From: Acidimicrobiales bacterium
Lineage (GTDB): Bacteria; Actinomycetota; Acidimicrobiia; Acidimicrobiales; DATDAH01
Length of the DNA stretch: 64,000 nt
NCBI GenBank assembly: GCA_016794585.1
Contig: JAEUJM010000044.1
Location: 1-64,000, forward strand
Direction of reading: 5' to 3'
Shown: positions 25,727 to 34,183 of the stretch, piece after piece
Layout: every line of letters begins with the position of its first letter
Position numbering within the stretch: position 1 is the stretch's first letter
Notes under the pieces: model-generated
Seen by the model: the letters and a program-made list of their open reading frames with translations, nothing else
Told to the model about the DNA's origin: nothing
Databases searched by the model: none
Made by a program: the position numbers and the translations under genes

Positions 25727-26319
25727 CCCCACCGCCCCCGCCGCCGTCGGCCACCGCCGACGAGTCCGACGAGGACCTCCCCCCGGTCGACCTCACGCCC
25801 CGCGCCGGACGGGCACGGGGCAAGCGCCGCCTGCCCGTGATCCTCGCCCTCGTCGTGGTCGTCGCCGCCCTGATCTTCATCGCCGCCCAGAGCCTCGGCT
25901 CGGCCACCTTGTTCTTCTACAACGTCGACGAGGCGGTCGCGAACAAGGACGACCTGGGTGACGACCGCTTCCGCCTCCAGGGCACCGTCGAGGAGGGCTC
26001 GGTCCAAGAGTCCGACGACCGGGTCGAGTTCGTGGTGTTCTTCGGCGGCGCCGAGGTGGACGTGGTCCACCAAGGCGACCCGCCCGAGCTCTTCCAGCCC
26101 AACATCCCCGTGGTGCTCGAGGGCAACTGGGACGGCGACCACTTCGCCTCCGACCGCATCATGGTGAAGCACTCCTCGTCCTACGCCGAGGACAACCCCG
26201 ACCGGGTCGAGCCGGTCGACGCACCGGCCGCCGACGGCGTCACGGACAGTGGGTCGTCCGCGCCGTCCGGCCCCGACGAGTCGTCGGGGGGCGACGCCGC
26301 CGAGTCCGGCAACCCGTGA
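25717..26319 (+). CDS. ccmE: Cytochrome c-type biogenesis haem chaperone CcmE
   Basis: This 200-residue protein carries haem from CcmC to CcmF. It has a proline/acid-rich cytoplasmic N-terminus, a membrane anchor at about 38-58, and an OB-fold domain. The covalent haem motif is His152-x3-Tyr156 in VKHSSSYAE, the family's HxxxY. The N-terminal extension of ~35 residues before the anchor and the acidic Ser/Gly tail are longer than in proteobacterial CcmE. The ATG lies inside ccmD, so translation is coupled. Confidence 0.94.
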   Translation: MALTPPPPPPSATADESDEDLPPVDLTPRAGRARGKRRLPVILALVVVVAALIFIAAQSLGSATLFFYNVDEAVANKDDLGDDRFRLQGTVEEGSVQESDDRVEFVVFFGGAEVDVVHQGDPPELFQPNIPVVLEGNWDGDHFASDRIMVKHSSSYAEDNPDRVEPVDAPAADGVTDSGSSAPSGPDESSGGDAAESGNP

Positions 26320-26326
26320 CGCGGCC

Positions 26327-28507
26327 ATGAACGTCGCTCTCGGCTCGGCCGCGCTGCTGTTCGGCCTCGGGGCCTCCGTGCTGGGTGCCGGCACCCTCGC
26401 GGTCGGGCTCGCCAAGAAGCGGCCCAAGCTGCTCGTGCTGGGCCGCAGCTACGCCCTGCTCGCGTTCCTCGGGGCCCTCGTGGCGTTCGCGGTCATGGAG
26501 CGCGCCCTCATCACCCGGGACTTCACGGTGGCCTACGTCGCCGAGAACGGCAGCTCGAAGACCCCCGCCATCTACAACTTCGCCACCCTCTGGGCGGCCC
26601 TCGAGGGCTCGATCCTGCTCTGGGCGCTGGTGCTCACCGGCTACCTGATGGCCATGATGCGCAAGTTCCGCCACCGCCAGACCGACCCGCTGGTGGGCTG
26701 GGCCAACCTCACCATGTTCGTGGTGTGCATCTTCTTCTTCGGGCTGATGGTCACGGTGGCCAAGCCCTTCCTGCCCTTCGACCCCGGGCCGGGCTTCGAC
26801 GGGCCGGGCCCGAACCCCCTGCTCCAGAACCACATCCTCATGGCCTTCCACCCACCGATGCTCTACCTGGGCTACGTCGGGTTCACCGTGCCCTTCGCCT
26901 TCGCCATCGCCGCGCTGGCCACCGGTCGCCTCGGCGAGGGCTGGCTGGTCGAGACCCGGCGCTGGACCCTGTTCGCCTGGGGCTTCCTGACGGTCGGCAT
27001 CGTCCTCGGGGCGTGGTGGTCCTACGAGGTGCTGGGCTGGGGCGGCTACTGGGCGTGGGACCCGGTGGAGAACGCCTCGTTCCTGCCGTGGCTCACCGGC
27101 ACGGCCTACCTGCACTCGGTGATGGTCCAGGAGCGCCGCGGCATGTTGCGGGTGTGGAACCTGTCGCTCCTGTGCGCCACGTTCTCGCTCACCATCCTCG
27201 GCACCTTCCTCACGCGCTCGGGGGTGCTCGACTCGGTGCACGCGTTCACCGAGTCCGGCATCGGGCCGGCCATCCTCGGGTTCTTCGCCTTCATCGTCGC
27301 GGTCACCGTCGGCCTCATCGCCTGGCGGGGCGACACGTTGCGGTCGCCCGGGCGCATCGACTCGCCGATGTCGCGCGAGGGCGCCTTCATGGCCAACAAC
27401 CTCCTGTTCGCGGCCTTCGCCTTCGTGGTGCTCCTCGGCACCGTGTTCCCTCTGCTGGTCGAGGCCGTCAACGGCGACCGCATCTCGGTGGGCGTCCCCT
27501 ACTTCAACCGCATGACGATGCCCATCGGGCTCACGCTGCTGTTCCTCATGGCCATCGCCCCGGTGCTCCCGTGGCGCAAGGCCAGCGGGGAGCTGCTGCG
27601 CCACCGCCTGTACTGGCCGATGTGGGTGGCCACCGCCTCGCTCGTTTTCGCCGTGGTCATCGGCGCCCGAGGGCTGGCCCCACTCGTCGCGTTCTTCCTC
27701 GGCGGGCTGGCCGCTGGCTCGGCCCTCCGCCAGATCGTGCTCGCCACGCGGCGCCAGGGGTGGCGCGGACTGGTGGGTCGGGCCAACGGCGGCATGATCG
27801 TGCACCTGGGCGTGGTCATCATCGCCGTCGCCTTCGCCGCCAGCCAGAGCTTCGCCCACCAGGGTGAGTTCCGCCTCTCGCCCGGCGACTCGGCGGTCGT
27901 GGCCGGTCACCGCATCACCTACCTCGGGGTCGAGACGGTCGAGCGTCCCGAGAAGGTCGTGGTCCAGGCGCGGGTGCGCGTCGACGACGACGGGGTGTTC
28001 ACGCCTGCCCTCAACCGGTTCCAGTTCGGTGGCCAGGCCATCGGCACGCCGTCGGTCCGGGTCGGGTTCGCCGATGACGTCTACCTCGCCCTGCTGGCCC
28101 TGCCTGGCGAGGAGGGCTCGGTGACGGGCACGGGCAGCGACACCAGCGACGCGCTGGCCGACGCCGCCGGCGACGGCTCGGAGGACGGCGCGGCGGCGGA
28201 CGGCGCCGACGCCGGGGACGGCGATGCCGCCGCCGGCCAGCCCGCGGCCGACGCCGTGCTGCTGCGGGTGATCGTCCAGCCCATGATCGTCTGGCTCTGG
28301 ATCGGCGGCGGGGTGATGGCCCTGGGCACGATCCTCGCGGCCTGGCCCGGGCGCCGGCGGCGCCCCACCGATCCGGTTTCCGCCCCTGTCGAGGTCGCCG
28401 CCGGCGGCCCCGACGCCGGGACCGATGACGGCGACGGCGGCGACCAGGGCGGAGGGGACGAGGGCGACGACACCTCGGCCCCCGAACCTGCGACGGTGGG
28501 CTCGTGA
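26327..28507 (+). CDS. ccmF: Cytochrome c haem lyase subunit CcmF
   Basis: This 726-residue polytopic membrane protein attaches haem to apocytochrome c. The WWD domain is clear as GWGGYWAWDPVENAS near residue 240, and conserved His residues occur in NHILMAFHPPMLYLG and SVHAFTESG. About 13-15 hydrophobic segments are present. A Gly/Asp/Ala-rich acidic insertion (about 600-640) and an acidic tail are unusual compared with proteobacterial CcmF. The ATG at 26327 is 7 nt after the ccmE stop; the stop overlaps the next start (GTGA). Confidence 0.95.
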   Translation: MNVALGSAALLFGLGASVLGAGTLAVGLAKKRPKLLVLGRSYALLAFLGALVAFAVMERALITRDFTVAYVAENGSSKTPAIYNFATLWAALEGSILLWALVLTGYLMAMMRKFRHRQTDPLVGWANLTMFVVCIFFFGLMVTVAKPFLPFDPGPGFDGPGPNPLLQNHILMAFHPPMLYLGYVGFTVPFAFAIAALATGRLGEGWLVETRRWTLFAWGFLTVGIVLGAWWSYEVLGWGGYWAWDPVENASFLPWLTGTAYLHSVMVQERRGMLRVWNLSLLCATFSLTILGTFLTRSGVLDSVHAFTESGIGPAILGFFAFIVAVTVGLIAWRGDTLRSPGRIDSPMSREGAFMANNLLFAAFAFVVLLGTVFPLLVEAVNGDRISVGVPYFNRMTMPIGLTLLFLMAIAPVLPWRKASGELLRHRLYWPMWVATASLVFAVVIGARGLAPLVAFFLGGLAAGSALRQIVLATRRQGWRGLVGRANGGMIVHLGVVIIAVAFAASQSFAHQGEFRLSPGDSAVVAGHRITYLGVETVERPEKVVVQARVRVDDDGVFTPALNRFQFGGQAIGTPSVRVGFADDVYLALLALPGEEGSVTGTGSDTSDALADAAGDGSEDGAAADGADAGDGDAAAGQPAADAVLLRVIVQPMIVWLWIGGGVMALGTILAAWPGRRRRPTDPVSAPVEVAAGGPDAGTDDGDGGDQGGGDEGDDTSAPEPATVGS

Positions 28508-29301
28508 CCGACCCCCAGGCTCCTGACGGGCCCCGCCGGCACGGGCGCGTGCTCGAGGACCCGCCTTCCGCCGACGCCGACGCCGACGCTGATGCCGGTA
28601 CCCGTGCCGGGGACGGCGGGTCGGGCGTCGCGTCGTCGGGTCCCGCCGCGTCGGGCGACGAGGGCACGGGCGACGCCGCCGGCCTGTCCGAGGGGCGCCC
28701 CCGCCGCCGCGGCCCTATCTTCTTCGTGGCCCTCGGCGTCGCCGTCGTCCTCGCCGTGTTCGTGGTGGTGCTGGCCACCCGTGAGCCCAGTCAGGACCGA
28801 CGGGCCGACAGCCCCCTGGTGGGCGAGGTCGCCCCGCCGGTGCGGGGGGTCTCGCTCACCACCGGCGACGAGTTCGACCTCGACTCGCTGCGGGGCCAGT
28901 GGGTGGTCGTGAACTTCTTCGCCACCTGGTGCGTGCCGTGCCGGGTCGAGCACCCCGAGCTGCTGTCGTTCAGCCGTCGCCACGCCCAGATCGGCGACGC
29001 CTCGGTGGTCAGCGTCGTGTTCGACGACGAGCCGGGCGAGGTGCAGCAGTACTTCGAGGACAACGACAGCACCTGGCCGGTCATCGACGGCTCCGGCACC
29101 GGCGTGGCCCTCGACTACGCGGTGGCGGCCGTGCCCGAGTCGTTCATCATCTCGCCGACGGGCTACGTCGTGGCCAAGGTGACCGGCGGCGTCACCAGCG
29201 TCGGCCTCGACCAGCTCATCGACCAGCTCTCCGGTGCCGAGTCCGACGGCGCCGGGTCCGACGGTGCCGGGTCGGGCTCCCCGGGGACCACGACGCCATG
29301 A
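28504..29301 (+). CDS. ccmG: Membrane-anchored thioredoxin-like protein CcmG (TlpA/ResA type)
   Basis: This 265-residue protein should keep the cysteines of apocytochrome c reduced outside the membrane. It has an acidic low-complexity N-terminus (including an Asp-Ala repeat at 22-31), a membrane helix at about 71-92, and a thioredoxin fold with Cys143-Val-Pro-Cys146 in TWCVPC and the cis-proline loop AAVPESFIISP. GTG at 28504 overlaps the ccmF stop. The C-terminal Gly/Ser/Asp repeat is extra to the usual fold. Confidence 0.92.
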   Translation: MTDPQAPDGPRRHGRVLEDPPSADADADADAGTRAGDGGSGVASSGPAASGDEGTGDAAGLSEGRPRRRGPIFFVALGVAVVLAVFVVVLATREPSQDRRADSPLVGEVAPPVRGVSLTTGDEFDLDSLRGQWVVVNFFATWCVPCRVEHPELLSFSRRHAQIGDASVVSVVFDDEPGEVQQYFEDNDSTWPVIDGSGTGVALDYAVAAVPESFIISPTGYVVAKVTGGVTSVGLDQLIDQLSGAESDGAGSDGAGSGSPGTTTP

Positions 29302-29870
29302 CCGACACCGCCGCCCCCGAGTCCGCCGGGGCCCCTGATCCCGACTCCTCCCCGTCGTCGTCGACGACGACGACCCCGGCGTCCCTGTCGGGCAAGGCCG
29401 GTCCGGCGCCGTGGCTGTGGGTCCTGATGGGGGCGATCGTGCTCGTGGCCCTCGTGGTGGGCACCCGTCCCGACGACACGCCCCGCACCAACGAGGACCG
29501 TGCCCATGCGCTCGGCGACACGCTGAAGTGCCCGACGTGTCGCAGCCAGTCGGTGGCCGATTCGGACGCCCCCGTGTCGAAGGAGATCCGCGCCGAGATC
29601 AACCGGCGGATCGAGGCCGGCGAGACCGACGAGCAGATCCGTGACTACCTCGTGGGGCGCTTCGGCGAGGACGTCGTGCTGACCCCTGCCGCCACCGGGG
29701 TCACCGGGCTGGTGTGGGTCCTGCCGGTCGTGTTGGTGGTGGCCAGCGGCGCCGCCCTGGGCTTCGCCTTCCGGCGCTGGCGCCGCCGGTCGCCCGTCGG
29801 GGTCACCGACGACGACCGGGCGCTGGTGGAGAAGGCCCGCCGCGAGCTCGAGGGCGACGGGTCGTCGTGA
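29298..29870 (+). CDS. ccmH: Cytochrome c maturation protein CcmH
   Basis: This 190-residue protein has the CcmH motif LKCPTCRSQSVADSD with Cys78 and Cys81. These residues take part in the thiol exchange that prepares apocytochrome for haem attachment. A membrane helix precedes it (about 38-56) and another follows the domain (about 130-150). Compared with proteobacterial CcmH, it is N-terminally anchored rather than carrying a cleaved signal. The ATG overlaps ccmG and the stop overlaps ccmI. Confidence 0.93.
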   Translation: MTDTAAPESAGAPDPDSSPSSSTTTTPASLSGKAGPAPWLWVLMGAIVLVALVVGTRPDDTPRTNEDRAHALGDTLKCPTCRSQSVADSDAPVSKEIRAEINRRIEAGETDEQIRDYLVGRFGEDVVLTPAATGVTGLVWVLPVVLVVASGAALGFAFRRWRRRSPVGVTDDDRALVEKARRELEGDGSS

Positions 29871-30685
29871 CCGGCACCCGGTCCGCCAAGCGGCCGCCCG
29901 CGGGGCTCGGCGCCGCCGACCGCGACGCCCTCGTCGAGGAGCGCGACTTCCTGCTCGCCTCCCTCGACGACCTCGACCGCGAACACGCCGCCGGCGACAT
30001 CGACGACGACGACTACCGCGCCCTCCAGGACGACTACACCGTGCGCGCCGCCGCGGTCGTGCGGGCCCTCGAGGAGCACGAGGCCGCCTCGCGGGGCGCC
30101 GACGCCGACCGTGTCGGCGACGGCGCGAACGGATCGGGCCGGGTCCGCACCCTCGCCATCAGCGCCTTGGTGGTCGTGTTCGCCGTCGTGGCCGGGCTCG
30201 TCATCGCCAACAACTACGGCACCCGCGCCCCGGGCGAGAGCGCAGTGGACGACGGCGTGGAGACCGCCCGCGAGAAGGTGTCCGAGGCGCAGCAGCTCGA
30301 GGCCAGCGGCGAGCCCGACTCCCTCGCCCGGGCCGCCGAGCTGTACGACGAGGTCCTCCAGACCGATCCCGAGAACGTCGACGCCCTCACCTACAAGGGC
30401 TGGCTACTCGTGCGGGCGGGTGTCGACGGCGGGATGGAGTTGTTGGATCAAGCCATCGCCCTTCGCCCCGGCTTCGCTCCGCCCCACGTCTTCAAGGCGG
30501 TGGCGTTGCGCAACCAGGGTGACCCCGAGGCGGCGCTCGCCGAGCTCGACGCCGTCGACCCCACCCAGCTCTCGGCCTTCGGCGGCCTGGTCACCAACCT
30601 GCGCCAGGAGCTCGAGGCCCTGGTGATCGCGGGCGACACCTCCGACGGCGCCGGCGCCGCCACCCCCACCACCGCCGCGCCATGA
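29867..30685 (+). CDS. ccmI: CcmI-like TPR protein
   Basis: This 272-residue protein starts with an acidic coiled region (EERDFLLASLDDLDREHAAGDID, residues about 24-46), typical of CcmI and its relatives. A single membrane helix follows at about 97-115. C-terminal TPR-like helices follow (AAELYDEVLQTDPENVDALTY near 155-175). CcmI chaperones apocytochrome c to the haem lyase. It is the last gene of the operon; the GTG overlaps the ccmH stop. A 72-bp gap follows before the AtuA-like gene. Confidence 0.85.
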   Translation: MTGTRSAKRPPAGLGAADRDALVEERDFLLASLDDLDREHAAGDIDDDDYRALQDDYTVRAAAVVRALEEHEAASRGADADRVGDGANGSGRVRTLAISALVVVFAVVAGLVIANNYGTRAPGESAVDDGVETAREKVSEAQQLEASGEPDSLARAAELYDEVLQTDPENVDALTYKGWLLVRAGVDGGMELLDQAIALRPGFAPPHVFKAVALRNQGDPEAALAELDAVDPTQLSAFGGLVTNLRQELEALVIAGDTSDGAGAATPTTAAP

Positions 30686-30757
30686 TGGCGGGGTGACCGG
30701 ATCCAGCAGGGGCGACGCCGGCGTGGTGACGCCGCGCAGCGGAGCGGAGCAGCGGCG

Positions 30758-32131
30758 GTGAGCTCGAACGGATCCCGAAGGGGTGACGCCCGAGGCGGCG
30801 CAAAGCCAGTACGCATCGGGGGTGGGCAGGGGTTCTACGGCGACGGCCACGAGCCGGTGGGCGCGCTCCTCGAGGCCGGCGTGGACTACCTGGTCTGCGA
30901 GGCGCTGGCCGAGCTGACCCTCGCCATACTCGCCAAGGACCGGCTCCGCGACGAGGCGCTCGGGTACGCCCGTGACCTGCCGCTCTACGTGGCGGCCGCG
31001 GCGCCGTACCTGCTCGACGGGCGCACGAAGCTCATCACCAACGCCGGCGGCATCAACCCCGTCGCCGCCGGTCGGGCCGTGGCCGGCTTCGCCAAGCAGG
31101 CCGGCGTCGGCGGCCTGACCATCGCCACGGTGGTGGGCGACGACGTGCGTCCCCGGGCCGCCGAGTTGGGCCTGCCCGACGACGCCATCTTCGCCAACGC
31201 CTACCTGGGCGCCCGTCCCATCGTCGAGGCGCTCGCCGCCGGCGCCGACATCGTCATCACCGGGCGGGTGGCCGACGCCTCGCTCTTCCTGGCCCCGCTC
31301 ATCCACGAGTTCGGGTGGGCGTGGGACGACTGGGACCGCCTCGCCGCCGGCGTGACCGTCGGCCACCTGCTGGAGTGCAGCGGCCAGGTCACCGGGGGCA
31401 ATTACTCGGGGGCATGGTGGGAGAACCCCGACCCGCTGCACGTCGGCTTCCCCCTCGGGGAGGTCGACCAGGACGGCGCCATGGTCCTCACCAAGCCCGA
31501 GGGGACCGGGGGCATGGTCACGTTCGACACCGTCCGGGAGCAGCTCCTCTACGAGGTGCACGACCCGAGTCGCTACCTCAACCCCGACGTCGTGGCCGAC
31601 TTCACCACGGTGCAGCTCGACGATCTCGGCGACGACCGGGTCCGGGTGTCCGGCGCCACGGGACGCCCGGCGCCCGAGACCTACAAGGGCCTGGTGTGCA
31701 CGCCCGCCGGGTGGTCCGGCGAGATCCGCTTCGGCTACTCGTGGCCCGACGCCGAGGCCAAGGCACGTGCGGCGCTGTCCTTCGTGCGCCGACGGGCGGA
31801 GGACGCCGGGGTGGCCGTCGACGAGTGGCACGAGGAGTACTTCGGGCTGAACGCGTACGGCGGCGACACGGTGGACCTGGGCCCCCGCGCCGGCGGCGAC
31901 CACGAGCCGCCCGAGGTCATCGGGCGCCTCGCGTGGCGAGCCGCCGACCGAGACGTCGCCGCGTCGGTGGCGAAGGGCGCCGGCGTGTTGGGCCTGTCGG
32001 GCCCGCCCACCATCACCGGCACCGGGCGCGCCCGCGACGGCAAGCCCACGCAGCTCCTCGCGGTCGAGCCCTTCTTCGTCGAGCGGGCGTCGGTCGACGC
32101 CGGCGTGCGCGTCGACGTCGCCGTGCTCTGA
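30758..32131 (+). CDS. AtuA-like (DUF1446) acyl-CoA catabolism protein
   Basis: This 457-residue protein matches the DUF1446/AtuA family, associated with acyclic terpene and related acyl-CoA degradation. Recognisable parts are RIGGGQGFYGDG at the N-terminus, LITNAGGINP near 86, and VITGRVADASLFLAPLIHEFGW near 165. In many genomes AtuA is fused to or followed by a small C-terminal partner; here that partner is encoded 1.7 kb away (33793-34158) with three unrelated genes between. The GTG at 30758 is the only in-frame start upstream of the conserved region. Its reaction is not established. Confidence 0.85.
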   Translation: MSSNGSRRGDARGGAKPVRIGGGQGFYGDGHEPVGALLEAGVDYLVCEALAELTLAILAKDRLRDEALGYARDLPLYVAAAAPYLLDGRTKLITNAGGINPVAAGRAVAGFAKQAGVGGLTIATVVGDDVRPRAAELGLPDDAIFANAYLGARPIVEALAAGADIVITGRVADASLFLAPLIHEFGWAWDDWDRLAAGVTVGHLLECSGQVTGGNYSGAWWENPDPLHVGFPLGEVDQDGAMVLTKPEGTGGMVTFDTVREQLLYEVHDPSRYLNPDVVADFTTVQLDDLGDDRVRVSGATGRPAPETYKGLVCTPAGWSGEIRFGYSWPDAEAKARAALSFVRRRAEDAGVAVDEWHEEYFGLNAYGGDTVDLGPRAGGDHEPPEVIGRLAWRAADRDVAASVAKGAGVLGLSGPPTITGTGRARDGKPTQLLAVEPFFVERASVDAGVRVDVAVL

Positions 32132-32265
32132 CCCCGGCGAGCGGCGGCGGGAGCCGGGCATCGGGATGCGGGGCGACAAGCGGTCTCGGCCTCCTGAGCC
32201 TCCCAGCCGAACGGTGACGTCCCCCGCCAGTCGGCGTTCCCCCTGCCGTAACCGTGTGCCTGCAC

Positions 32266-32271
32266 TAGCGT
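32266..32271 (+). promoter_or_regulatory. -10-like element of the DUF4234 gene
   Basis: TAGCGT ends 7 nt before the ATG at 32279, suggesting a leaderless transcript. The gap 32132-32278 holds no other recognisable feature. Confidence 0.45.
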
Positions 32272-32278
32272 GCGCGCC

Positions 32279-32659
32279 ATGACCAACGTCTCACCTTCGG
32301 GCAAGCCCCTCGGCAAGCTGCGCAGCCCCATCGGCGTGTGGCTGCTCACCCTCATCACCTTCGGGATCTACCTCGTGTACTGGTGGTACAAGGTCAACAA
32401 GGAGCTCGACGACTTCGACGACGAGATCAACATCTCGCCCGTCCTCAGCGCCATCGCCCTGTTCGGGGTCATCACCACGGTCGTCACCATCGTCCGCACC
32501 GGCGGGCGAATCGGCCACGCCCAGAAGCGGGCCATGGGCGAGGACGACACGTCCGGTTGGCTGGGTCTGCTCCTGGCCTTCTGCGCCACCCTGAACGTCG
32601 CCTATTACCAGGCCAAGCTCAACAAGCTGTGGGAGAGCCAGGGCGCCACCCGGGCCTGA
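32279..32659 (+). CDS. DUF4234 membrane protein
   Basis: This 126-residue protein begins with a short polar segment. The family pattern SPIGVWLLTLITFGIY, with YWWYKVNKEL, is then visible. Three hydrophobic segments are present, with a central amphipathic region and a C-terminal WLGLLLAFCATLNVAYYQAKLNKLW stretch (residues about 93-117). DUF4234 proteins are small membrane proteins of unknown function, often near TM2-type genes, as here. Start chosen at the ATG 7 nt behind a TAGCGT element. Confidence 0.82.
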   Translation: MTNVSPSGKPLGKLRSPIGVWLLTLITFGIYLVYWWYKVNKELDDFDDEINISPVLSAIALFGVITTVVTIVRTGGRIGHAQKRAMGEDDTSGWLGLLLAFCATLNVAYYQAKLNKLWESQGATRA

Positions 32660-32787
32660 TCAGCCGCATGGCGGCGGTCGGCTCGGCCGGTCGTCCGCCT
32701 CGTCCAACCGGTGGTGTGCCACCGCGGTTAGGGTCGCGGCTGAACCAGCCACGCCCCTCCCGGGCACCTTGGTGAAGGAGAACCTCA

Positions 32788-33174
32788 ATGTCTGATGCCC
32801 CGCCGCCGCCTCCTGGTCCGGATCCGAGCAGCGTCCCGCCGCCGCCCGCTCCCGGCTACCAGCAGCCCGCACCCGGCTACCAGCAGCCGCCCGCCTACCA
32901 GCAGCCCATGGCCGCCGGTGGCGTCCCGGCCGTCGGCCCCGACGGCACGCCCCTCAAGTCGAAGATGGTCGCCGGCCTGCTCGGCATCTTCCTCGGCGGC
33001 TTCGGCGTCCACAACTTCTACCTGGGCAACACCAACAAGGGGATCATCCAGATCGTGGTCACCCTGGTCACCTGCGGCATCGGGGCCATCTGGGGGACCA
33101 TCGAGGGCATCTTGATCCTCGTGGGCAACCAGGGCTTCTCCACCGACGCCCAGGGTCGCCCGCTGACGGACTAG
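32788..33174 (+). CDS. TM2-domain membrane protein
   Basis: This 128-residue protein has a proline/glutamine-rich N-terminus containing repeated GYQQP units (about 23-40), then a TM2 domain. The domain has a first helix with VAGLLGIFLGGFGVHNFYLG, a DRF-like turn replaced by NTNKG, and a second helix IIQIVVTLVTCGIGAIWG. TM2 proteins are small membrane proteins of mostly unknown role. A strong GAAGGAGA ribosome site precedes the ATG, and TTAGGGT around 32727 may be its -10 region. Confidence 0.88.
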   Translation: MSDAPPPPPGPDPSSVPPPPAPGYQQPAPGYQQPPAYQQPMAAGGVPAVGPDGTPLKSKMVAGLLGIFLGGFGVHNFYLGNTNKGIIQIVVTLVTCGIGAIWGTIEGILILVGNQGFSTDAQGRPLTD

Positions 33175-33195
33175 CCGCACTGCGGCGCGCCATCG

Positions 33196-33651
33196 TCAGG
33201 GGGCGGGCTCGTACCGCCCCCTGACGAAGCGCTTCCCTTCGGGGTGCAGCACCCAGGTCGAGCCCTTCTTGGCGTCGCGGCCGTGGGCCTCCATGCCCTC
33301 GCCGATGAGCCGGTTCACCAGGTCGGGGATGATGTCGCCGTGGCTGCACAGCGCCACGTCGATCCCCCGGACCGAATCGAGCAGCTCGCGGGCACCATCC
33401 ACCGACGCGCCCTCGAGCAGGGCGTCGTGGTCCTCGATGACAAGGCCGAGGTGCGAGGCCAGGGGGTCGAGGGTCTGGCGGCACCGCACCGCCGGGCTGG
33501 TGATCAGCCGACGGATGCCCTTGGCGCCCCAGAGCTCGACCAGGCCCTTGGCCTGACCGAACCCCTTCTCGGTGAGGGGCCGGAGCAGGTCGTCGTGGGC
33601 CCATTCGCTGCGGCTGAGGGCGTCGGCGTGGCGGACGAGGTAGACGGTCAC
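33196..33651 (-). CDS. Histidine phosphatase (SixA-like)
   Basis: This 151-residue single-domain member of the histidine phosphatase superfamily has the catalytic motif LVRHADA at residues 5-11, the second arginine region TSPAVRCRQT (about 51-60), and a second histidine in ALCSHGDI (about 105). Length and the RHADA variant fit SixA-type phosphohistidine phosphatases, but small-metabolite phosphatase activity is equally possible. GTG at 33651 places the RHA motif at the usual distance. The gene is convergent with the TM2 gene. Confidence 0.85.
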   Translation of the reverse strand: MTVYLVRHADALSRSEWAHDDLLRPLTEKGFGQAKGLVELWGAKGIRRLITSPAVRCRQTLDPLASHLGLVIEDHDALLEGASVDGARELLDSVRGIDVALCSHGDIIPDLVNRLIGEGMEAHGRDAKKGSTWVLHPEGKRFVRGRYEPAP

Positions 33652-33779
33652 GGGCGGGCGGCGTTCACGATGCAGGGTCGGGGTCGCCCGTCGGGCATCG
33701 CCCGAATGTAGGCGAGTGGGCGACCCGATTGTGCCACCGTCGGGTTGCGGGGCCGTCGCCCGGATCGGGTGATCCCGCG

Positions 33780-33785
33780 TAGGGT
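33780..33785 (+). promoter_or_regulatory. -10-like element of the AtuA-partner gene
   Basis: TAGGGT ends 7 nt before the GTG at 33793, fitting a leaderless start and supporting 33793 over an earlier ATG at 33745. Confidence 0.5.
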
Positions 33786-33792
33786 GGCCGCC

Positions 33793-34158
33793 GTGGCCAG
33801 GATCCAGCTCCGGGACCTCTGCGGGGCCCGCTCGGGGGACAAGGGCGACATCAGCGACATCGCGCTGTTCGCCGACGACGAGGCCGCCTACGAGGCCATC
33901 CGGGCGCAGGTCACCGCGGCGCGGGTGAAGGACCACTTCGGCTCGCTGGTGGCCGGCCCGGTCGAGCGCTTCGAGGTGCCCAACGTCTGGGCGCTGAAGT
34001 TCGTGCTCTACGACGCCCTCGGTGGCGGCGCCCCCCGGTCGCTGCGGGCCGACAACCTCGGCAAGACCTTCGGCGCCAGCCTCCTGCGCCTCTGGATCGA
34101 CGTCCCCGACGAGGTCGCCGCCGGCGCCCGCCGGCGCAAGGCCCCCGTCCCCCGCTGA
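33793..34158 (+). CDS. AtuA C-terminal partner-like protein
   Basis: This 121-residue protein starts IQLRDLCGARSGDKGDISDIALF, shown here in part (residues 4-26). That pattern is the hallmark of the small domain found at the C-terminus of AtuA or as a separate AtuA-related protein. It probably works with the AtuA-like protein encoded at 30758-32131, although the two are not adjacent. It has its own apparent promoter and converges with the cysteine desulfurase gene; a GC-rich GCCGGC repeat separates their ends (34162-34181). Confidence 0.82.
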   Translation: MARIQLRDLCGARSGDKGDISDIALFADDEAAYEAIRAQVTAARVKDHFGSLVAGPVERFEVPNVWALKFVLYDALGGGAPRSLRADNLGKTFGASLLRLWIDVPDEVAAGARRRKAPVPR

Positions 34159-34183
34159 CCCCGCCGGCGCCGGCGCCGGCCAA

